A stretch of 64,000 nucleotides of DNA from Burkholderiales bacterium. GTDB taxonomy: Bacteria > Pseudomonadota > Gammaproteobacteria > Burkholderiales > Usitatibacteraceae. A program made the position numbers and the translations under genes. The notes below the pieces were generated by a model. It saw only the letters and a program-made list of their open reading frames with translations. It ran no database searches and was not told the DNA's origin. Of the stretch, positions 58,143 to 64,000 are shown piece after piece; the stretch's first letter is position 1, and the number at the start of each line of letters is the position of its first letter. The DNA lies in NCBI GenBank assembly GCA_025359985.1, contig JANYDB010000086.1:62001-126000 (forward strand), read 5' to 3'.

Positions 58143-59303
58143 ATGTCCGGCAGCACACTCGGTAGGTTATTCACGGTCACCAATTTTGGCGAGTCGCACG
58201 GTCCCGCCATTGGTTGCGTTATCGATGGCTGTCCACCCGGTCTGGCGCTTACTGAAGCCGATATTCAGACTGATCTTGATCGTCGCAAACCCGGCACCTC
58301 GCGTCATGTTACGCAGCGCCGCGAAGGTGATCTTGTCGAAATCCTGTCGGGCGTGTTTGAAGGTAAAACTACGGGCACACCGATTGCGCTCATGATCCGA
58401 AATGAGGATCAGCGCAGTAAAGATTACTCAAACATCGCCGAAAGTTTTCGTCCGGGACATGCTGACTACACTTACCTGCAAAAATATGGTGTGCGCGATT
58501 ACCGTGGCGGTGGGCGGTCTTCTGCGCGTCTGACCGCGCCGACGGTAGCGGCGGGCGTGGTTGCCAAAAAATGGCTGCATGAGCGTTATGGCATCTTGGT
58601 GCGCGGCTATTTAGCGCAGCTGGGCTCGACGCCTGTTGCATTTAAATCATGGGATCAGGTACACGGCAATCCCTTTTTTGTTGCTAACGCAGCGGCCGTG
58701 GCCTCGCTTGAAAGCTATATGGACAAACTGCGCAAATCCGGTGAAAGCTGTGGGGCCAGAATTAATGTAGTCGCGAGTGGTGTGCCGGTGGGGTGGGGTG
58801 ACCCGGTGTATGATCGGCTTGACGCGGTTATTGCCCATGCGATGATGGGTATCAACGCGGTGAAAGGCGTTGAAATCGGTGCGGGGTTTGCCAGCATCGA
58901 GCAGCTAGGCACCCAACATTCTGATGAAATGTCGCCTGAAGGTTTCCTCTCGAACAATGCGGGCGGTGTGCTGGGCGGTATTTCAACCGGGCAGGACCTC
59001 ACCGTTTCGATTGCGATCAAGCCGACCTCATCGGTTCGTCTTGACCGCCATACCATTGACAGTCGTGGTAATGCGGTGGTGATCAATACACATGGACGTC
59101 ACGATCCCTGCGTGGGCATTCGCGCTACACCGATTGCTGAAGCGTTGCTGGCGCTGGTGTTGATGGATCGCGCCTTGATTCATCGTGGACAAAATGCGGA
59201 TGTGGTGACTACGACACTGCGAGTGGCGGCACAGGCACCGGCAAGCGTCTTGCGCAGTGTCGTTTCAAACCAAAGCGAAAACCCCGATCCGCATGAAGCC
59301 TGA
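58143..59303 (+). CDS. aroC: Chorismate synthase
   Basis: 386 residues. Converts EPSP to chorismate with reduced FMN, the last shikimate-pathway step. Signatures are [15 protein letters not shown] at the N-terminus, [20 protein letters not shown] and [17 protein letters not shown], then [19 protein letters not shown] and [15 protein letters not shown] at the C-terminus. The longer frame from 58107 adds a non-family leader. The guaD gene follows after 43 bases. Confidence 0.96.
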   Translation: MSGSTLGRLFTVTNFGESHGPAIGCVIDGCPPGLALTEADIQTDLDRRKPGTSRHVTQRREGDLVEILSGVFEGKTTGTPIALMIRNEDQRSKDYSNIAESFRPGHADYTYLQKYGVRDYRGGGRSSARLTAPTVAAGVVAKKWLHERYGILVRGYLAQLGSTPVAFKSWDQVHGNPFFVANAAAVASLESYMDKLRKSGESCGARINVVASGVPVGWGDPVYDRLDAVIAHAMMGINAVKGVEIGAGFASIEQLGTQHSDEMSPEGFLSNNAGGVLGGISTGQDLTVSIAIKPTSSVRLDRHTIDSRGNAVVINTHGRHDPCVGIRATPIAEALLALVLMDRALIHRGQNADVVTTTLRVAAQAPASVLRSVVSNQSENPDPHEA

Positions 59304-59346
59304 GCGGTCGATTGGGTCTGAGCGCTTGCCAGAGTCTGAGTGCTCG

Positions 59347-60669
59347 ATGAAGCCGCAGGCCAAGCTGCAAGCCATTCGTGGCGCGGCATTAACATTTTGC
59401 GGTGATCCGTTCCTGATCGGAGCAGCGGCGGCCATGCATTATGAACCCGATGCGCTGATCGTAATGGAAGCAGGTTTGATTAAAGCTTTTGGCGCGTATG
59501 CAGATTTGCGAAACCAGCTCAATCCGCAGACGCCAATTACAATCTATGCCGACGCACTAATCATGCCTGGGTTTATTGATTTGCATGTTCACTATCCGCA
59601 AACTCAAATTATCGGCGCCTACGGCAAGCGGCTCATCGACTGGCTGAACCGTTATACCTTTGTGGCTGAACAGCAGTTTGCCGATATTGATCATGCACGG
59701 GTGGTTTCGCAGTTTTTTCTGGACGAATGCTTGCGGGTTGGCACTACCACGGCGATGGTCTACGGCACGGTCCACGCGCATTCAGTTGAGGTGTTTTTTG
59801 AAGCGGCCGCCGAGCGTAATCTGCGCATGATTGCAGGCAAGGTAATGATGGACCGTAATGCTCCCGATGCACTTTGTGATACCGCTCAAAGCGGCTACGA
59901 TGATTCACGTGCGCTCATTGAAAAATGGCATGGGCATGAGCGTTTGGGCTATGCCATTACCCCGCGCTTCGCACCCACTTCCAGCCCCGCACAACTTGAG
60001 GCAGCGGGCGCATTGTGGCGTGATTTTCCGGATGTTCATATGCAAACCCATATTTCAGAAAACACTGATGAAGTCGCTTGGGTAAAGCAGTTGTTCCCGG
60101 GGCATCATGGCTATCTTGATGTGTACGATCATTACGGGTTGGTGAACAAGCGAGCGGTGTTTGGTCACGGTATTCATTTGACAGATTCTGAATGGCAGCG
60201 CTTGCACGATGCCGAAGCTGCGGTCGCACATTGCCCAACCTCGAATGAGTTTTTGGGCAGCGGTTTGTTTCGTTTTGATAACGCCAAGCATAAAGGTCGG
60301 CCGGTCCGAGTGGGTCTGGGTACGGATATTGGTGCAGGTACTTGTCTATCGCCGTTACGGACGATGGGTGAGGCGTACAAAATTGGTGAGCTTTGCGGTC
60401 ATTCGCTTTGCGCCGCTGATGCTTATTTTTTATCAACTCGCGGAGCAGCCGAGGCGTTGCATCTAGACGATAAAATTGGCTCAATTGCCGCGGGCATGGA
60501 AGCCGATTTGGTGGTGCTGGATTTGAAATCGACTCCGCTGGTGGAGTTCCGCATGAAGTTCTGTAACAGCATTGAGGAAGTACTTGCCATCCAAATGACG
60601 ATGGCTGATGATCGGGCGACGCGCGCAGTTTATGTGGCGGGTGCGCTGGCGTATGAACGTGTCGTATGA
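59347..60669 (+). CDS. guaD: Guanine deaminase
   Basis: 440 residues from the ATG at 59347, close to the 439 of E. coli GuaD; an earlier ATG at 59293 would overlap aroC. Deaminates guanine to xanthine. Amidohydrolase zinc motifs are visible: PGFIDLHVHYPQTQIIGAYG, the GTTTAMVYGTVHAHSVE barrel strand, MQTHISENTDEV, FGHGIHLTDSE and the C-terminal VGLGTDIGAGTCLSPLRTM. The ordinary substrate loop of GuaD (RLIDWLNRYTF) is present. Confidence 0.95.
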   Translation: MKPQAKLQAIRGAALTFCGDPFLIGAAAAMHYEPDALIVMEAGLIKAFGAYADLRNQLNPQTPITIYADALIMPGFIDLHVHYPQTQIIGAYGKRLIDWLNRYTFVAEQQFADIDHARVVSQFFLDECLRVGTTTAMVYGTVHAHSVEVFFEAAAERNLRMIAGKVMMDRNAPDALCDTAQSGYDDSRALIEKWHGHERLGYAITPRFAPTSSPAQLEAAGALWRDFPDVHMQTHISENTDEVAWVKQLFPGHHGYLDVYDHYGLVNKRAVFGHGIHLTDSEWQRLHDAEAAVAHCPTSNEFLGSGLFRFDNAKHKGRPVRVGLGTDIGAGTCLSPLRTMGEAYKIGELCGHSLCAADAYFLSTRGAAEALHLDDKIGSIAAGMEADLVVLDLKSTPLVEFRMKFCNSIEEVLAIQMTMADDRATRAVYVAGALAYERVV

Positions 60670-60672
60670 GCT

Positions 60673-60701
60673 TCAACAGAACGCAAACACGACGGTATAA
60701 T
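60673..60701 (+). promoter_or_regulatory. Candidate promoter of the leuC operon
   Basis: TCAACA (60673-60678), four of six matches to the -35 consensus, and a perfect TATAAT (60696-60701) are separated by 17 bases. The leuC start follows 33 bases later. No leucine leader peptide was recognised. Confidence 0.45.
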
Positions 60702-60734
60702 CTGGGATACTTTCAATTGGTAAAAGCATAGTTC

Positions 60735-62141
60735 ATGGCTCAATCGCTGTACGACAAACTTTGGGACGCGCATCGTGTTCACGACGAGGCCGATGGTACG
60801 GCGTTGATTTATATTGATCGCCATCTGGTACATGAGGTGACTAGCCCGCAGGCTTTTGAGGGCCTGGAAATCAATGGCCGCAAGCTCTGGCGTATCAATT
60901 CCATTGTCGCTACTGCTGACCACAATGTGCCAACCACCTCACGCAAGGAAGGCATTGCTGATGCTATTTCACGCCTACAGGTGGAGACCCTAGACGCGAA
61001 TATCAAAAAATTTGGTGTGCCGGTTTATTTCGGCATGAATGATGCGCGGCAAGGCATTGTTCATGTCATCGGCCCGGAGCAGGGTGCAACCTTGCCCGGC
61101 ATGACCGTTGTCTGTGGCGACTCGCACACCTCGACTCACGGTGCCTTTGCGGCGCTTGCTTTTGGTATTGGTACCAGCGAAGTTGAGCATGTGATGGCGA
61201 CACAGTGTCTGGTTGCCAAAAAATCAAAATCGCTGCTGATTCGGGTGGAAGGCCAGGTCGGGTGTGGTGTAACGGCTAAAGATATAGTGCTGGCGATTAT
61301 CGGCAAGATAGGCACGGCTGGCGGTACTGGTTACGCGATTGAATTTGCAGGCTCAGCGGTTCGCGCGCTATCAATGGAAGGCCGTATGACAGTTTGCAAT
61401 ATGGCCATTGAAGCAGGCGCTCGCGCCGGGATGGTGGCAGCTGATGAAAAAACTATTGCTTATTTGCGTGGCCGTCCACACGCCCCTCAGGGCACTATGT
61501 TTGAGCAGGCTGCGTACTATTGGCGCACCTTAAAAAGTGATGATGGCGCGATATTCGATCGTGTAGTTGAACTGGATGCCCGCATCATCGAACCGCAGGT
61601 GACATGGGGTACTTCGCCCGAAATGGTGGTGAGTATTGACGGCAATGTGCCGGAGCCTAACAAAGAATCTGATCCCGTAAAACGCGAAGCGATGGAACGT
61701 GCGCTGCAATACATGGGTTTAAATCCCGGTACGCCGATGGCACAAATCAAAATCGATAAAGTGTTTATCGGCAGCTGCACCAATTCACGGATTGAAGATT
61801 TGCGTGCGGCGGCGGGGGTGGTGAAGGGTCGTCATATTGCAGCCAACGTGAAGCTGGCGATGGTGGTTCCGGGTTCGGGTTTGGTAAAGCGTCAGGCTGA
61901 ATCGGAAGGGTTGGATAAAATATTTTTAGCCGCAGGCTTTGAATGGCGTGAGCCAGGTTGTTCGATGTGTCTAGGCATGAATGATGATCGGCTGTCACCG
62001 GGTGAGCGTTGCGCATCGACCTCAAACCGTAATTTTGAGGGCCGGCAGGGAGCGGGTGGACGTACGCATTTGCTCAGCCCGGAGATGGCAGCAGCCGCAG
62101 CGATTGCGGGACGTTTTGCTGATGTAAGGCAAATTTTGTAG
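60735..62141 (+). CDS. leuC: 3-Isopropylmalate dehydratase large subunit
   Basis: 468 residues. With LeuD it isomerises 2-isopropylmalate to 3-isopropylmalate in leucine synthesis. The 4Fe-4S ligands lie in [16 protein letters not shown] and [13 protein letters not shown] near the C-terminal third. Also visible are [16 protein letters not shown]-type catalytic sequence (here [19 protein letters not shown]) and the start [17 protein letters not shown] small lipoprotein gene follows after 25 bases, then leuD and leuB. Confidence 0.97.
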   Translation: MAQSLYDKLWDAHRVHDEADGTALIYIDRHLVHEVTSPQAFEGLEINGRKLWRINSIVATADHNVPTTSRKEGIADAISRLQVETLDANIKKFGVPVYFGMNDARQGIVHVIGPEQGATLPGMTVVCGDSHTSTHGAFAALAFGIGTSEVEHVMATQCLVAKKSKSLLIRVEGQVGCGVTAKDIVLAIIGKIGTAGGTGYAIEFAGSAVRALSMEGRMTVCNMAIEAGARAGMVAADEKTIAYLRGRPHAPQGTMFEQAAYYWRTLKSDDGAIFDRVVELDARIIEPQVTWGTSPEMVVSIDGNVPEPNKESDPVKREAMERALQYMGLNPGTPMAQIKIDKVFIGSCTNSRIEDLRAAAGVVKGRHIAANVKLAMVVPGSGLVKRQAESEGLDKIFLAAGFEWREPGCSMCLGMNDDRLSPGERCASTSNRNFEGRQGAGGRTHLLSPEMAAAAAIAGRFADVRQIL

Positions 62142-62166
62142 TTTTTTATCTTTTCAGGAGCTGAAC

Positions 62167-62307
62167 ATGCGTAAATTTTTTTCGATATTGGCGGGTGTAT
62201 TTTTCATGGGTGCGTTTGGTGCCTGCAATACCGTTGAAGGAGTGGGCAAGGACATTAAAAAGGGCGGCGAAGTGATTGAAAAAACCGCCGAAAAAGCTAA
62301 AAACTAA
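62167..62307 (+). CDS. Entericidin A/B-family small lipoprotein
   Basis: 46 residues. A short N-terminal signal ends in a lipobox-like FGAC, with Cys20 as the expected lipid anchor. After it [20 protein letters not shown] and a Lys-rich end match the entericidin family, small amphipathic lipoproteins linked in E. coli to a toxin-antidote system of stationary phase. A TCAGGAG ribosome site precedes the ATG. Its stop TAA shares its last base with the leuD ATG. Its place inside the leuCDB operon recurs in betaproteobacteria. Confidence 0.88.
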   Translation: MRKFFSILAGVFFMGAFGACNTVEGVGKDIKKGGEVIEKTAEKAKN

Positions 62308-62945
62308 TGAAGGTATTTCGCAGCCACACCGGGCTGGTTGCGCCTATGGATCGAGCGAATGTTGATACCGATGCCATCATTCCTAAACAGTTTTTAAAAT
62401 CCATCAAGCGCTCCGGCTTTGGACAAAACCTGTTTGATGAGTGGCGCTATATGGATCATGGTGAGCCTGGCGTTGATAACACCCGACGACCGCTCAATCC
62501 GAATTTCGTGCTGAATCAGGCGCGCTATCTCGGTGCAACGGTGTTGCTGGCGCGCAAAAATTTTGGCTGCGGGTCATCACGTGAACATGCGCCGTGGGCG
62601 TTGCAGCAGTTCGGTTTTAAAGTGATTGTGGCCCCCTCGTTCGCCGATATTTTTTTCAACAACTGTTTCAAAAATGGTCTTTTGCCGATCGTGCTAGCTG
62701 AGCCTGAAGTTAATCAATTATTTGATACGCTCTTTGCCACTCCGGGGCTGAAGCTGCATATTGATCTGGCCCGTCAGGTAGTAGAAGTGCCGGGTGCAGA
62801 ATCGTATCGCTTTGAGGTCGAAGAACATCGCAAACAAAGCTTGCTGAATGGCTGGGATGAAATTGGTTTATCGCTATTGCAGGCAGATAAAATTCGCGCT
62901 TATGAAGTGGCGCGCCAAATCAAAGAGCCGTGGATTTTTTCGTAG
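62307..62945 (+). CDS. leuD: 3-Isopropylmalate dehydratase small subunit
   Basis: 212 residues, the swivelling-domain partner of LeuC. Motifs are [30 protein letters not shown] (substrate loop) and [22 protein letters not shown]. The ATG overlaps the entericidin-like stop (TAATG), so translation is coupled. leuB follows after 29 bases. Confidence 0.96.
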   Translation: MKVFRSHTGLVAPMDRANVDTDAIIPKQFLKSIKRSGFGQNLFDEWRYMDHGEPGVDNTRRPLNPNFVLNQARYLGATVLLARKNFGCGSSREHAPWALQQFGFKVIVAPSFADIFFNNCFKNGLLPIVLAEPEVNQLFDTLFATPGLKLHIDLARQVVEVPGAESYRFEVEEHRKQSLLNGWDEIGLSLLQADKIRAYEVARQIKEPWIFS

Positions 62946-62974
62946 CGTTATTTTTTGAACAGAAAACAGCAAAA

Positions 62975-64000
62975 ATGAAAATTGCGGTTATGGCAGGTGA
63001 TGGCATCGGTCCTGAAATCATGGCGGAAGCCCTGAAGGTGCTTGAGGTATTGCGCCGGGATGGATTAAACATCGAAACGGAACCCGCTCTGGTTGGCGGC
63101 GCGGCTTTTGATGCGCACGGTCATCCCTTGCCGGCAGCAACACTCGCACTGGCACAGTCAGCCGATGCGGTTTTATTTGGTGCAGTTGGCGGGCCGAAAT
63201 ACGATACATTGTTGCGCGAACATCGCCCCGAAAAAGCGATTTTGGGTTTGCGCAAAGAATGCGATTTTTTTGCGAATCTGCGTCCGGCGAATGTGTTTCC
63301 GGAGCTGGCGGATGCGTCTACGTTAAAGCCCGAAGTCGTAGCCGGGCTCGACATCATGATTATTCGCGAGCTCACGGGGGATATTTATTTTGGTGAGCCG
63401 CGCAGTATTTCAGGTGCAAAAGGCGAACGCGTCGGTATTAACACCATGCACTATACCGAGGCGCAAATTCGACGGATTTTGCATGTTGGTTTTCGCACCG
63501 CGCGGCAGCGCAGTAAAAAATTATGCTCCATCGATAAAATGAATGTACTGGAAGCCATGCAGCTGTGGCGGGATATTGCAATTGAGATAGCGCCTGAATA
63601 TCCCGATGTTGCGTTGACACATATGTTGGTTGATAACGCGGCCATGCAATTGATCCGCAACCCCAAGCAGTTTGATGTGATGGTGGCGGGCAATATGTTC
63701 GGTGATATTTTGTCAGATGAAGCCTCCATGCTGACCGGTTCAATCGGCATGCTGCCCTCGGCTTCATTGGACGCCAGTGGCAAGGGTTTGTATGAGCCGA
63801 TTCATGGCTCGGCGCCCGATATTGCCGGTAAAGGCATCGCCAATCCGCTGGCGCAGATTTTGTCCGCTGCGATGATGCTGCGCTATACCTTCAATCTTGC
63901 CGAGCCTGCGTCCCGGATTGAAGTTGCCGTCCGAAAAACCCTAGCCCAAGGCCTGCGCACGGGCGATATTGCCCAGCCAAAAGAGCTAAAAGTCAGTACC
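62975..64000 (+). CDS. leuB: 3-Isopropylmalate dehydrogenase, cut by the window end
   Basis: At least 342 codons without a stop; the family is about 355 residues, so only the last few are missing. NAD-dependent oxidative decarboxylation of 3-isopropylmalate. It starts [15 protein letters not shown], with [54 protein letters not shown] and the metal and nucleotide motifs [12 protein letters not shown] and [20 protein letters not shown] all in order. It completes the leuC-entericidin-leuD-leuB operon. Confidence 0.95.
   Translation, partial: MKIAVMAGDGIGPEIMAEALKVLEVLRRDGLNIETEPALVGGAAFDAHGHPLPAATLALAQSADAVLFGAVGGPKYDTLLREHRPEKAILGLRKECDFFANLRPANVFPELADASTLKPEVVAGLDIMIIRELTGDIYFGEPRSISGAKGERVGINTMHYTEAQIRRILHVGFRTARQRSKKLCSIDKMNVLEAMQLWRDIAIEIAPEYPDVALTHMLVDNAAMQLIRNPKQFDVMVAGNMFGDILSDEASMLTGSIGMLPSASLDASGKGLYEPIHGSAPDIAGKGIANPLAQILSAAMMLRYTFNLAEPASRIEVAVRKTLAQGLRTGDIAQPKELKVST

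Overview
The window looks like a chromosomal segment of a betaproteobacterium, probably of the order Burkholderiales. The grounds are gene order and family content: yciB-yciI-bolA-ppiC; a PHP phosphoesterase-yciO-M50 protease-trpS run leading into scpA-scpB-rluB; TctA/TctB tricarboxylate carriers; maeB with a phosphotransacetylase domain; and leuC-entericidin-leuD-leuB. Base composition looks intermediate, and most genes are tightly packed with many 4-base ATGA overlaps. No rRNA, tRNA, CRISPR array, transposase or phage gene was seen.

Layout. 1-5 kb: the edge of a ygfZ-like gene, a divergent ygfX-like membrane protein, and purL preceded by a hairpin plus T-run. 5-8 kb (minus): a small unknown gene, a parvulin isomerase, bolA, yciI and yciB. 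8-18.4 kb: an unknown minus gene, then a long plus-strand run (PHP, yciO, M50 protease, trpS, secreted hydrolase, scpA, scpB, rluB). 18.5-21 kb (minus): prmB, an Mpo1-like membrane protein and a DMT exporter. 21.4-23.4 kb: tctB-tctA without tctC. 24-28.6 kb: a large exported DUF1800 protein and its Tat-exported DUF1501 partner. 28.9-33 kb: accessory genes, including a secreted peptide with five exact 11-residue Cys repeats upstream of a His-rich protein, and a DUF2157/DUF4824-like membrane pair. 33-36.6 kb (minus): a complete Mla/Ttg2-like lipid transport operon. 36.6-37.9 kb: decayed DNA with a broken cation-efflux gene.

37.9-40.3 kb: a lipoprotein phospholipase D and a secreted partner. 40.3-48.2 kb: minus-strand accessory genes (katG, a small membrane protein, a degraded toxin-antitoxin locus, a lipase-like hydrolase, an MBOAT acyltransferase pair) punctuated by three same-orientation copies of an uncharacterised repeat. 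48.5-55.5 kb (minus): a PsiF-type protein, an orphan molybdopterin oxidoreductase, mntP, an LD-carboxypeptidase, a VOC protein and maeB. 55.7-64 kb (plus): a cysteine-free ArsR regulator with a promoter and operator ahead of an LplT-PlsC fusion, then aroC, guaD, and leuC, an entericidin-like lipoprotein, leuD and leuB, which runs off the end.

The core is housekeeping: purine, leucine and chorismate synthesis, chromosome segregation, translation and rRNA modification, and envelope lipid traffic. The best candidates for something undescribed are the Cys-repeat peptide/His-rich protein pair (29.5-30.7 kb), the three-copy direct repeat around katG (40.3-48.2 kb), and the ArsR-controlled lipid flippase-acyltransferase fusion (55.7-58 kb). 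Functions are read from protein motifs by eye, without database searches.
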